From Gordonia crocea (lineage in GTDB: Bacteria > Actinomycetota > Actinomycetes > Mycobacteriales > Mycobacteriaceae): 64,000 nt of DNA. Under the pieces are notes generated by a model, which was not told the DNA's origin, did not search any database, and saw only the letters and a list, made by a program, of their open reading frames with translations. The stretch is from the NCBI RefSeq assembly GCF_009932435.1, contig NZ_BJOU01000001.1:2046001-2110000 (forward strand), in the 5' to 3' direction. A program made the translations under genes and the position numbers. Of the stretch, positions 53,799 to 62,380 are shown piece by piece. Within the stretch, counting starts at the first letter, position 1; each line of letters begins with the position of its first letter.

Positions 53799-54174
53799 CC
53801 GACAGGGGGGGGCGCTTGCTTGAGGTTTGTGGCTGCGCGATGCGACGGTTCACTTAACATAATGTATCTTATCGGCATAACGACGACGAGCGGAAACAGA
53901 TCAGCAGACTCATCGACGATGAGAAGGCTCGGCCTCACCGTTCTCGGCCTGCGCGCAATTCGATTGGTTCCAGCTGGCCGCGTGGCGTCGTTGCGGTCTC
54001 CGAGCGGCCTGGCGTCTGCCACGCATGGCTTGTCCGCCTCAGGCTCCAGACGGCGGACCCGTGCTCGTCAGCTTCTAGACTCTAGGCGCCGGCCCCGACA
54101 GTCCTCAACGCTCAAGCCCCCCGCTGATGACCCCACCACGAACCGTCACAGTGACGTAATGATAGAAGGCGACA
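53799..54174. other. Non-coding stretch between BVMO fragment and BVMO gene
   Basis: No gene recognised. It begins with a G-run and repeat copy 2 (53809-53854), then an AT-rich segment with ACATAATGT (palindrome) and TATCTTATC near 53858-53876 that could hold a promoter or operator, then GC-rich sequence without a coding pattern up to the hairpin at 54175. Confidence 0.4.
53809..53854 (+). repeat. 46-bp direct repeat, copy 2
   Basis: GGGGCGCTTGCTTGAGGTTT continues as GTGGCTGCGCGATGCGAC; about 41 of 46 bases match 52651-52696. It lies at the truncated end of the BVMO fragment. Confidence 0.75.
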
Positions 54175-54208
54175 AACCGCCCGGCGCACGCAATGGCGCC
54201 GGGCGGTT
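54175..54208 (-). terminator. Strong hairpin after the BVMO gene
   Basis: AACCGCCCGGCGC (54175-54187) and GCGCCGGGCGGTT (54196-54208) form 13 perfect pairs with an 8-base loop. On the minus strand it is followed by TGTCGCC rather than a T-run (TTT only at the stem end). It ends 31 bases from the BVMO stop and is the likely terminator. Confidence 0.65.
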
Positions 54209-54239
54209 GTGTCGACCAAGACGGGATTCTGGTCCCGAC

Positions 54240-55832
54240 TCAGGCGCTGAACTCGAAGGAAGGGTACTTCGCGGCGGCTTCCTCGTTCAGCTTGCTGTCG
54301 TAAGTCTGCAGCCCGCCCAGGAAGAACGCGCTGTACTTCTTCTTCCCTTCGATGTTGTCGTTTTGGATCCACGACTTGACCTTGTCGAAGACGGTCAGCT
54401 TCGAGATCTCCTGAACGGTCTCGGACCAGCGGACCTGCGCCTCGGCATTGGCGTCGACCGGCTGTTGTCGCGCCTGAGCCTCCTCCACCAACTGGGCGAT
54501 AAAACCGGTCTGCAGCTCGATCGTCGGCAGCATGTTTGCGAACGGACCTCCCGGTCCGGTCACCGTGAACAAGTTGGGGAATCCCGATACGCTGACGCCA
54601 TAGAGGGCGTTCGACTCGTCTTTCCACACATCAAACAACTTGACCCCGCCCCGGCCGGTGACGTCGATATTGCGGTAAGCCCCGTCGACGCCGTCGAAAC
54701 CGGTCGCATAGACAATGACGTCGACATCGAATGTCTGCCCGTCTTCCAGCTTCACGCCGGTCGGCGTGATCTCTGCGATCTCGTTCTCGCTGATATCAAC
54801 AAGAGAGACGTGCGGCTCGTTGAAGGCTTCGTAGTAGCCGTCGGCGGACAGCGGCCGGCCTCCGTAAAGGCCGGTGGGCTGGAGCAGTTCGGCGGTCTTC
54901 GGGTCTTTGACAATCGATGCGATCTTGCCGCGCACGAAGTCTCCCGCGGTTTCATTCGCCTCCTCGTTGGTGGCAATGTCGGCGAATGTCTCGAAGAAGA
55001 ACCGGAAGCCGCCGCCCTTGTTCCAGACTCGCTCATACACCTCCTGGCGTTCTGCTTCGGAGACCTCCAGGGCGGATTTGCTGCCCTCGACGAACCCCAT
55101 GGCGAATCGTGAAGTGAAGACCGTGTCCCAGATGGCGTCATAGTTCGCCACGATCTCCTGCTTCTCCGCCTCGTCCACCTCCCGGTTGTTGATCGGGACG
55201 ACATACTGTGCCCGACGCTGGAAGACCGTGACCTCCTTGGCGAGCGGGTGAATCGTGGCCGCAATCTGGCTGCCCGAGGGGCCGGTGCCGATGACAGCCA
55301 CGCGCTTGTCGGTCAGATCGAGGTCTTTCGGCCACCGTGCCGAGTGGAAGGCTTCGCCCTCAAAAACATCCTTACCCGGCCAGTCGGGCACGTAAGGATT
55401 GGTGAGGATACCGAGCGCGGTGACCAGGTAAGTCGCGGCGAATTGCCGGCCCTTATCGGTGACGATGTTCCACCGCTTGGATTCCTCATCGTAGTGAGCC
55501 GAGACCACGGAGTTGTCAAAGATATAGTTGTCCAGGACACCGCTCTTCTCGGCCGTATCGTGGATTTGCTCCTGCAGTTGCTCTGCCTTGAGATATCGCG
55601 AGTTCCAGTTCGGGGCACTACGATCGTCAGAGAAGCGATAAACCCAAGTCTCGGTGTCGGTCTGGGCGCCGGGGTACTGATTCCAGTACCACGTCCCGCC
55701 CAAGGCCTTGCCTTTCTCGATGCCGACGACCTTGTCGAGGCCGAGTTTGTTCTTGAACAGGTCGACGGTTCGGATACCACCGAAACCGCCACCGACTACG
55801 ACCGCATCGACCGTCTCGACGCTTGCTGTCAT
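54240..55832 (-). CDS. Baeyer-Villiger monooxygenase (FAD/NADPH)
   Basis: 530 aa. FAD Rossmann motif VVVGGGFGGIRTVDLF, BVMO fingerprint FEGEAFHSARWPKD (FxGxxxHxxxW) near residue 157, NADPH motif VIGTGPSGSQIAA, and ATGFDGVDG. It inserts oxygen next to a ketone to give an ester or lactone; the sequence resembles cyclohexanone-type enzymes, substrate unknown. AAAGGAG lies 6 bases before ATG 55832. It is next to a truncated TetR gene on the same strand, upstream. Confidence 0.93.
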   Translation of the reverse strand: MTASVETVDAVVVGGGFGGIRTVDLFKNKLGLDKVVGIEKGKALGGTWYWNQYPGAQTDTETWVYRFSDDRSAPNWNSRYLKAEQLQEQIHDTAEKSGVLDNYIFDNSVVSAHYDEESKRWNIVTDKGRQFAATYLVTALGILTNPYVPDWPGKDVFEGEAFHSARWPKDLDLTDKRVAVIGTGPSGSQIAATIHPLAKEVTVFQRRAQYVVPINNREVDEAEKQEIVANYDAIWDTVFTSRFAMGFVEGSKSALEVSEAERQEVYERVWNKGGGFRFFFETFADIATNEEANETAGDFVRGKIASIVKDPKTAELLQPTGLYGGRPLSADGYYEAFNEPHVSLVDISENEIAEITPTGVKLEDGQTFDVDVIVYATGFDGVDGAYRNIDVTGRGGVKLFDVWKDESNALYGVSVSGFPNLFTVTGPGGPFANMLPTIELQTGFIAQLVEEAQARQQPVDANAEAQVRWSETVQEISKLTVFDKVKSWIQNDNIEGKKKYSAFFLGGLQTYDSKLNEEAAAKYPSFEFSA

Positions 55833-55914
55833 TATTTTCTCCTTTGGATAGTTCAGGTCAGGTACGCAAATGGCTCCCCTTATCGGCTAGTGTTCTGCAG
55901 CATCGAATCGCTGG

Positions 55915-56550
55915 CTAGTGCTCGAATCGCGCTGGTTTTGACTTAATAGTCGGCACCACCGGTTGGGCCGCAGCATCTGCCGCGGCGGCCGGCGACGAAG
56001 GCAGGTGCAGCGGGAAGAGCAACTGATCGAGCGTGTCGACGAGTCGGTCGTCGCGCACCGCCGTGCGCCCGTGCAGCAGGCGGTCGGCAATCAGCCCGTC
56101 GACGACGGCGGTGAGTACTCCGGCCATCGCGGTCACGTCCACCGGCGACTCGGTGTCCGACTCGGTGTCCGACTCCGACACGACACGTGCTTCGAGCACT
56201 GCTTGGGCCAAGCCGATGAACGCAGCGCGGTAATTGGCGAGCGCTGCGGCGACGTCGGGTGTCCGCACCCCCTCGAGTTGCAGTTCGATCCGTGCCAGCT
56301 GGCGCGGTGCCGCCGACGGGGCGGTCCAGTCATCGACGATGGCCGCAACGAGGCGCCCGGGCGTCTCCTTATCCGCCACGGTCGGAATGGCGGCGGTCAG
56401 GCCCTCGATGGACGCGAGATCGAGTTCCCCCAGTCGCTGGGTGGCGGCCGTGAGCAGGCTCGCCCGCGTGCGGAAGTAGGCGCTCGTCGACCCTTCCGGA
56501 AGCTTGAGGTGCCGATCGACGGCGCGGTGCGTCAGACCGCGGGATCCGAA
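55915..56550 (-). pseudogene. TetR-family regulator, 5'-truncated
   Basis: The recognisable protein begins with GSRGLTHRAVDRHLKLPEGS, the second half of the helix-turn-helix, followed by an intact ligand domain. The first about 20-25 residues (helix 1) are missing: upstream sequence reads as the coding strand of the next gene on the other strand. A TTG at 56580 keeps the frame open but would give unrelated residues. A 12-bp tandem repeat (56147-56170) encodes SDTESDTE. DNA binding is doubtful. Confidence 0.75.
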
Positions 56551-57228
56551 CTGTCCGCGTTGCGGCACGACCGTCTCCAAGCCCGCGAAGCACTCGAACG
56601 CGCGGGCACGCTGGCGTTCAAGCCGGTCTCATCGGCGAAATGGGTCGACGTCGAGTTCACCCGTTCCGGACTGATCCGGGTGAGAATCGAACACGACACC
56701 ATCGCCGGGGTGACCCCGGAAATGATGCGCTGGTGGTTCGAGAACCTCGCCGGGACGACGACCTGGAACGGCGTCGACTTCACCGGCCCCGAGGTCAGCC
56801 ACTACCACCTGTGGCACCACCGCGACCACATCGCGGTGACCCCTGCGCCGGTGGCGACTCCCGCCGCCAAGATCGGGACGGACACCACGTTCACCATCGA
56901 TGAGCAGTTCAACGACTACCGCGAGCGCATCCACGCCACCGTCACCACCACCCGCCTCGACGAGGAAGAGTTCACCTTCGACATCCACAAGGCCGGCGTG
57001 CGTGTCGGGCGGATCGTGCATCTCTACGGCCCGACGACGGGCGGCCTCCGGTTTTACGCCGAGACCACCATCGGATTCGAGTCCGGGCCGTGGCGAGCGG
57101 TGAACGCGGTGCGGCCGCTGTTCTACTCCGCACGCACCGCCGATCACTGGATCCGCCACAACATCGAGGAAACCGGGCGTTCCGAGGACGTCATCCCCCA
57201 CATGTACGCCCGCGCCATGGACAATTGA
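56527..57228 (+). CDS. DAPG hydrolase-like (PhlG family) protein, 5' end uncertain
   Basis: About 220-233 aa. The domain carries MRWWFENLAGTTTWNGVDF, SHYHLWHHRDHI and a later FYAETTIGFE, resembling 2,4-diacetylphloroglucinol hydrolase, a zinc enzyme cleaving C-C bonds of acylated phenols. Homology-like sequence starts around 56554; GTG 56527 and TTG 56560 are the possible starts, and neither has a ribosome binding site. The 5' end meets the broken TetR gene, so it may be truncated. The next gene starts 6 bases after it. Confidence 0.65.
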   Translation: MRQTAGSELSALRHDRLQAREALERAGTLAFKPVSSAKWVDVEFTRSGLIRVRIEHDTIAGVTPEMMRWWFENLAGTTTWNGVDFTGPEVSHYHLWHHRDHIAVTPAPVATPAAKIGTDTTFTIDEQFNDYRERIHATVTTTRLDEEEFTFDIHKAGVRVGRIVHLYGPTTGGLRFYAETTIGFESGPWRAVNAVRPLFYSARTADHWIRHNIEETGRSEDVIPHMYARAMDN

Positions 57229-57234
57229 ATCCCG

Positions 57235-58485
57235 GTGCCCCAGCAACGAATCGAGACCACCACCGATATGTCGGTTCCCGCCAACGACCCCGTCGAGCCC
57301 GCGTCCAGCCGCGGGCCGCAGACCGCCGCCCTCATGGTCGTGCTCGCGGCGGTCATGATCGGCACGACGATGCCGACGCCCATCTATGCGGAATACGAAC
57401 GCGCCTTCGGGTTCTCGGTTCTGACCGTCACGGTCGTGTACGCGATGTACGCGGTGGGCGTGCTCGCCGCGCTGATGGCATTCGGCACCTGGTCCGACGT
57501 CCTCGGGCGACGGCCGGTACTCGCGCTCGGCATCGTCTTCGCCGCCGCCTCCGACGCGGTCTTCCTGCTCGCCGACAACACCGCAATGCTGCTCATCGCC
57601 CGTATCGTCTCCGGGATGTCGGCCGGCGTGTTCGTCGGCACCGCATCGGTGGCGGTGATCGAGATGGCCCGCGGCCGGCTCGCTACCCGGGCGCCGCTGT
57701 TGGCGACCCTCGCCACCGTCGGCGGTCTCGGGTTGGGTCCGGTCATCGCCGCCATGCTCGTCACGTGGGCGCCGCAGCCGCTGCGCACCTCCTACTGGGT
57801 CCACCTGGGGCTGATGGTGCTGGCCGCCGGCCTCGTCCTCGTCGTCCCCGAAACCCGCGGACGCCACCGCGAGGAGCGGCTCGGGTTCCTCCCCCTGACG
57901 GTCCCGCCGGTCGTCCGGCCGTTCTTCATCCGCGCCGCGCTCCTCGGTTTCGCCGGCTTCGCCGTGATGGGGTTGTTCACCGCCCTCGCGCCCACGATTG
58001 CGGCCCGGTACACCGGCATCGACTCGACCATCGGGCAAGCCCTGCTCGCGGTCACCGTGATGGCCGGATCGTTGATCGGGCAGATCGGCGGGCGCCGGTT
58101 GGCCGATGAGATCGCCGAGGCGGTCGCGATCGCGCTGATGGTCGTCGGGATGTCCTTGCTCATCGCCGCCCTCCAGGCCGGCAACTGGGAGTTGCTCGCC
58201 GCCGCCGGGGTCATCGGCGGCAGCGGCCAGGGCGTGGCGTTCACCCGCGGCCTGTCGGGAATCGCCGCGCTGTCCCCGCCCGAGCACCGCGCCGCCACGA
58301 CGTCGGCCTACTTCGTGATCACCTACATCGCAATCAGCGTGCCCGTGGTCGCCGAAGGCGTCCTGGCGACGGCGGTCGGCGTCCGCACCGCCGGAACCGT
58401 CTTCGCCGGTGTCGTCATCGTGCTCGCGCTTGTTGCGGGTGTGCTGGTGTGGCGCGAGGAGAACCGGGAGCGGGAACCCGCGTGA
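57235..58485 (+). CDS. MFS transporter
   Basis: 416 aa with about 12 membrane helices. The loop 2-3 signature is FGTWSDVLGRRPVLALG, after a first helix with MVVLAAVMIGTTMPTPIYAE. This is the drug/sugar:H+ antiporter type; substrate unknown. GTG 57235 lies 6 bases after the DAPG-hydrolase-like gene; ATG 57268 is an alternative. Its stop overlaps the next transporter by GTGA, so the three genes look like one operon. Confidence 0.88.
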   Translation: MPQQRIETTTDMSVPANDPVEPASSRGPQTAALMVVLAAVMIGTTMPTPIYAEYERAFGFSVLTVTVVYAMYAVGVLAALMAFGTWSDVLGRRPVLALGIVFAAASDAVFLLADNTAMLLIARIVSGMSAGVFVGTASVAVIEMARGRLATRAPLLATLATVGGLGLGPVIAAMLVTWAPQPLRTSYWVHLGLMVLAAGLVLVVPETRGRHREERLGFLPLTVPPVVRPFFIRAALLGFAGFAVMGLFTALAPTIAARYTGIDSTIGQALLAVTVMAGSLIGQIGGRRLADEIAEAVAIALMVVGMSLLIAALQAGNWELLAAAGVIGGSGQGVAFTRGLSGIAALSPPEHRAATTSAYFVITYIAISVPVVAEGVLATAVGVRTAGTVFAGVVIVLALVAGVLVWREENREREPA

Positions 58486-59486
58486 GGCGACCCGGGGGCG
58501 TGGCCTGGCTCGAGCGGCACCAGGTGCCGCTCTATTTGGCGGGCATCGCCTCGGGCGCCGCGGTGGGCGTGACCGTTCCCTCAGTCGTCGGTACCGCCGA
58601 GTCGTCGATCGAGCCCCTCCTCGGCCTGCTCCTCTACGCGACCTTCCTCGGGATCCCGTTCGCCCGGATCGGTGAGGCGCTGCGCGACTGGCGGTTCCTG
58701 ACGACGGTCCTCGCGGTGAACTTCGTCGCCGTCCCCCTCGTCGTCTTCACCGTGTCCCGCCTGGTCGCCGACGACCAAGCACTGCTCATCGGCGTGCTGT
58801 TCGTCCTGCTCACCCCGTGTATCGACTACGTCATCGTGTTCAGCGGACTGGCCGGCGGGGCGACGGACCGACTCCTCGCAGCCGCACCGCTGCTGATGAT
58901 CGTGCAGATGCTGTGCCTGCCCGCATACCTGTGGTTCTTCGTCGGCACGGACTTCGTGCGCACGGTCGAATTCGCACCGTTCGCGCAGGCGTTCGTGGTG
59001 TTGATCGTCCTCCCGTTGATCGCCGCCGGGCTGACCCAGCTCGCCAGTGCCCGCACCAGGTGGGGCGCCGTCGAAACACTCGCCACCGGTGCGATGGTGC
59101 CGTTGATGGTCGCCACCCTCGCCGTGGTCGTCGCATCCCAGATCGCCGGGGTCCGCGAGCAGATCGGCTCGTTGGCCGCAGTCATCCCGGTCTACGTGTT
59201 GTTCACCCTCGTCATGACCGTCGTCGGTGCCGCGGCCGGGCGAGTGGCCCGCCTGGATGCCCCGGGGCGGCGCAGCGTCGTGTTCAGCGGCGTCACCCGG
59301 AACTCGCTGGTGGTCCTGCCCTTGGTGCTCGCACTGCCGTCGGCCTACGACCTCGCGCCCCTCGTCGTCGTCACCCAGACGCTCGTCGAACTGGTCGTCA
59401 TGGTGACGTTCGTGCGTCTCATTCCGCTTCTCATCGTCGACCGACGCGCGGCCAACGGGGTCGAACAGCGAGGCGCGCAGTCCTAG
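58482..59486 (+). CDS. BASS/ACR3-like membrane transporter
   Basis: 334 aa with about 10 helices, of the bile acid:sodium symporter / arsenite permease superfamily. The fourth helix has LLTPCIDYVIVFSGLAGGAT with the Cys seen in ACR3-type proteins, and a second conserved stretch is GVTRNSLVVLPLVLALP. No arsenate reductase or ArsR gene is near, so an arsenic role is not supported by context. GTG 58482 overlaps the MFS stop by 4 bases. Confidence 0.78.
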   Translation: MRRPGGVAWLERHQVPLYLAGIASGAAVGVTVPSVVGTAESSIEPLLGLLLYATFLGIPFARIGEALRDWRFLTTVLAVNFVAVPLVVFTVSRLVADDQALLIGVLFVLLTPCIDYVIVFSGLAGGATDRLLAAAPLLMIVQMLCLPAYLWFFVGTDFVRTVEFAPFAQAFVVLIVLPLIAAGLTQLASARTRWGAVETLATGAMVPLMVATLAVVVASQIAGVREQIGSLAAVIPVYVLFTLVMTVVGAAAGRVARLDAPGRRSVVFSGVTRNSLVVLPLVLALPSAYDLAPLVVVTQTLVELVVMVTFVRLIPLLIVDRRAANGVEQRGAQS

Positions 59487-59489
59487 GCT
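59484..59489 (+). promoter_or_regulatory. -10 box for leaderless XRE gene
   Basis: TAGGCT lies 6 bases before ATG 59496, with no ribosome binding site between. It overlaps the stop codon of the BASS transporter gene (TAG at 59484-59486). Confidence 0.45.
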
Positions 59490-59495
59490 GGAACC

Positions 59496-60071
59496 ATGGA
59501 CCAGCGAGGTGAGATCCGCGAATTCCTCATCACCCGTCGTGCGAAGATCCAGCCCGAAGACACGGGGCTGCCGACGTTCGGGGGCACACGGCGGGTTCCG
59601 GGACTGCGCCGCGAAGAGGTCGCCCTCCTGGCGGGTGTGAGCGTGGAGTACTACACGCGGCTCGCACGCGGCGGCCTCGCGGCGGCGTCGGACAGTGTGC
59701 TGCACGCCGTGGCGCGCGCTCTGCGACTCGACGACGCCGAGCGGGAACACCTGTTCAACCTCGCTCGCACGGTCCAGCGACCACCCGTCCCGGACAACCG
59801 GCGGCCGCCCACCTCGACGGCGCTCTCGCCGCATCGACGGCGCGGCGCGACACCCAGATTCGGCAGGTGGCCGCGACGATCGCCGATTCGATCGCCGCCC
59901 GGCCGATCATGTGCGACCTCGTCAGTGCCCAGTCGGCGGTGTTGGAGCACAACATCTCCCCCGAGGTGGCACTGCGCCACAAGCACGCCATCGGTCGCGA
60001 AGTCGAAACGATCGTGGCGGCGATCGTCCGCGCGATCCCCGACCTCACCGCCGCACAGGCCTACCAGGTGA
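59496..60071 (+). pseudogene. MmyB-like XRE regulator, 3'-truncated and fused out of frame
   Basis: The first 100 residues are a helix-turn-helix of the MmyB-like family: RRVPGLRREEVALLAGVSVE, YYTRLARGG (usually RLERGN), SVLHAVARALRLDDAEREHL. After VQRPPVPDNRRPP the reading frame enters the 3' part of a TetR gene in the wrong frame and ends at 60071 with low-complexity Arg/Ser/Pro. The usual ligand-binding MmyB domain (about 170 residues) is missing. The DNA-binding part may still be made. Confidence 0.78.
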
Positions 60072-60244
60072 TCGCATACACCCTGCTACTCACCGCCGGG
60101 GCCTGGCCGCAGACCCGCCCACCGGCCGCGCTGCAGGCGGCCTACGAGAGCGACCCCGCCGTCGCCGCCACCCAGATGGACTTCACCGAGACCATCCGTG
60201 ATCTGATCACGGTGGCCATCGCCGGCCAGCTCGCGATCAGCTGA
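59804..60244 (+). pseudogene. TetR-family regulator, C-terminal remnant
   Basis: A frame open from about 59804 to 60244 encodes the ligand-binding half of a TetR protein (AAHLDGALAASTARRDTQIR, IMCDLVSAQSAVLEHNISPE, AAYESDPAVAATQMDFTETI). There is no helix-turn-helix half and no proper start. It is joined to the XRE gene, so a deletion removed the end of one regulator and the beginning of the other. Confidence 0.8.
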
Positions 60245-60263
60245 CCGGCGACAGTGGTGGCGA

Positions 60264-60860
60264 CTACTTCGTCGGCACCACCTTGCCGTTGACCGTGACC
60301 GTCACCTTGCCGTTGGTCGTGTTGAAAACGATCTTGCCGTGCTCGAAGTTGGACCGCTTGTAGTGGCCGACGGTGAATTCGTCGCTCGTCGCCGCCCCCA
60401 GCGGACCGGCCGAGCCGTTCTTCCCCGTGGCCGACGGCTTGCCGTCGGGGGCGCGGTTGACGTTCCACGCATCGCGGATCTTGCCCCAGGTGATGTAGGC
60501 CGGGGTGCCCGCCTCCTTGTTCTTCGCGGTGATGACCCCGCCCTTGAACTGCTGGAACACGACGCCACTCGACCGCGTTCCGGCGTTGCGGTCGCCGGTG
60601 AGCGGTACCCCGAGATCCTTTTTCTGCTCGGCGCTCAGCGCCGAGTACTTGGCGGCGATCGGGCCGGACAGCGTCACCTCGGTGCCGTCGGCACCCTTGA
60701 GCTTGACGTCGGCAACGGCGGGTGCCGACGCCGACGTGGCCTCGCTCGGGCTCGCGGATGTGTCATTCCCGCTGTTGCTGTCGCATCCCGCAACAATGGC
60801 GGCGGCGGCCGCCACACTCGCAACAATCCCCGCCGAGCGGCGCAACACAGTCCTGTTCAT
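60264..60860 (-). CDS. LGFP-repeat lipoprotein
   Basis: 198 aa. Signal peptide with lipobox IVAGC (Cys at about residue 26), then a Ser/Thr/Ala-rich linker and a domain with LGVPLTGDRNAGTRSSGVVF and ITWGKIRDAWN, which resembles LGFP repeats found in corynebacterial and mycobacterial cell-wall proteins. Probably anchored to the outer side of the membrane and bound to the wall. No neighbours suggest a more precise role. Confidence 0.82.
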   Translation of the reverse strand: MNRTVLRRSAGIVASVAAAAAIVAGCDSNSGNDTSASPSEATSASAPAVADVKLKGADGTEVTLSGPIAAKYSALSAEQKKDLGVPLTGDRNAGTRSSGVVFQQFKGGVITAKNKEAGTPAYITWGKIRDAWNVNRAPDGKPSATGKNGSAGPLGAATSDEFTVGHYKRSNFEHGKIVFNTTNGKVTVTVNGKVVPTK

Positions 60861-61021
60861 GGGTTCCCTCTCAATAGCCGCGAAATGGATCCGTCAGTGC
60901 GCGCCATGCGGCACACCGTCCGCACGATAACCACGCCCAGGCGCCGAACGGGGCCGAATCGCACCCTTCAACCCCGCTAGTTTTTATGAATGAGCTGCGG
61001 CGATTCCGGCAATGCGGACAG

Positions 61022-62314
61022 TCAGAGTGCTGCCAGGGCCTCGCCGGCTGCGCGGCGACCCGACCGGATCGCCCCTTCGAAGTACCCGTTGAAACGGTCT
61101 GCAGTCTCGGTTCCGGCCCAGTGGATGCGTCCCGTCGGTCGGGCTCGCTCGGCGCGGACAGCGGCAAGTTGACGCAGAGTCGGCAGACCCATATATCCCC
61201 CCTCGGCGAACTGGTCGTGCTGCCACGACTTCTCGTGAAAGCTCAGCGGGCTGGCGACTCCCGGCCCGAAGTGGTCGGCGACCGCTCTAAGAACGGCGAC
61301 CCGACGAGCATCAGCGCTCAATGCGTCCAGGCCCACCGCAGCCGGTCCGGGCACCAGGACGCACAGATGTCCGGGGCCGTCGGGCGGCGAGACATCGAAA
61401 GCTGACCGGATCGGACCGTCGAGCATCAACGCCTGGCCGTCGCAGCCGTGGTCGCGCCAGAACGGTCGCGGGTAGACAGCGACGGCCTTGTACACCGACC
61501 CCATGCGGAGGCTGTGCTGCAGTTCTGTGTGTGCGCCGGGCAACGCGGGTCGGTAAACGATGCGCGTCGTAGCCGGCGGCGCCACCGCGATGATGACGCG
61601 ACTCGCGCGCATCGCTCCCCCGGCAGTGCCGACGGTCACCCCCGCTGTCGACTGCTCGATCTCGGTGACCCGCTCGTTCAGAGCGATACGATCGCCGAGC
61701 TCGTCGGCCATCGCCTCGGCGAGGGCGCCCGCTCCCCCGACGATGAGCGAGTCTTGAGCGCCTCCCCTCACGGTCAGCATTTCCCTGATGCCCCCGGACC
61801 CGGCGAACATGTCGGCGACTGCCGAGATCGACACATCGTCGGCGTGGCGGCAGGTGAGCTCGGTCAGTGCGACGTCAAGGAGGCGCCGCGCCTGCTTCGG
61901 CTTGACCGTCGCCAGCCAATCACTCAGCCGACGGTCATCGCGGACCCCCACCCCAGAGCGAACGGCAAGCGCCAACCGGGTCAGGCCCACCGCAACTCCG
62001 GCCCCTGTCATCGAGACCAGCGGGATCGGTCTCCCGCCGACGAGAACCGTCTGCTTACCCACGTCGTAAGACGGGAACAGGTCTATCCCCATGTCCGCGA
62101 CTAACGCCCGAAGCTCGCTGTGCTGCGAACCCACCCACTGCCCACCCAGGTCGACGGCACTGTTCGCGGCCGACGTCTCCGTCAAGGCCCGACCGCCTAC
62201 GCGGCTCGCAGCCTCGAGCACCCGGACCGAGGCGCCTGCCTCGAGCAGAGCGCGGGCCGCCGTCAGTCCGGCGAACCCCGCTCCGATCACCACCACATCG
62301 GCTTCCTGTGCCAC
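61022..62314 (-). CDS. Flavin-containing monoamine oxidase-like protein
   Basis: 430 aa. FAD-binding VVVIGAGFAGLTAARALLEA at the N-terminus, GGRALTE and VDLGGQWVGSQHSEL, and a C-terminal WAGTETADRFNGYFEGAIRS, the flavin-site signature of MAO-type amine oxidases. The substrate is probably an amine, but is not known. GTG 62314 follows GGGGAG by about 7 bases. It is divergent from a TetR gene 66 bases away and so is its likely target. Confidence 0.88.
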   Translation of the reverse strand: MAQEADVVVIGAGFAGLTAARALLEAGASVRVLEAASRVGGRALTETSAANSAVDLGGQWVGSQHSELRALVADMGIDLFPSYDVGKQTVLVGGRPIPLVSMTGAGVAVGLTRLALAVRSGVGVRDDRRLSDWLATVKPKQARRLLDVALTELTCRHADDVSISAVADMFAGSGGIREMLTVRGGAQDSLIVGGAGALAEAMADELGDRIALNERVTEIEQSTAGVTVGTAGGAMRASRVIIAVAPPATTRIVYRPALPGAHTELQHSLRMGSVYKAVAVYPRPFWRDHGCDGQALMLDGPIRSAFDVSPPDGPGHLCVLVPGPAAVGLDALSADARRVAVLRAVADHFGPGVASPLSFHEKSWQHDQFAEGGYMGLPTLRQLAAVRAERARPTGRIHWAGTETADRFNGYFEGAIRSGRRAAGEALAAL

Positions 62315-62342
62315 GACGCTCTCCCCGTATATGAAACGTGCG

Positions 62343-62374
62343 TTGTATAACAAGTGTGACACATCTACTAGGAT
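62343..62374. promoter_or_regulatory. Divergent operator/promoter between MAO and TetR genes
   Basis: Two adjacent inverted repeats: TTGT-ATA-ACAA (62343-62353) and GTGT-G-ACAC (62354-62362). They are followed by TAGGAT (62369-62374), a -10 box 6 bases before the tetR ATG, which suggests a leaderless message. The repeats are candidate sites for the TetR protein. Confidence 0.5.
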
Positions 62375-62380
62375 GGTGCC

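Noticed and set aside
53511..55112. Long plus-strand frame over the BVMO region
   Set aside because: It is antisense to the complete BVMO, whose FAD motifs and ribosome binding site are clear.
58482..59486. Arsenic resistance operon
   Set aside because: The BASS/ACR3-like carrier has no arsR, arsC or arsenite-binding neighbour; it is coupled to an MFS gene instead.
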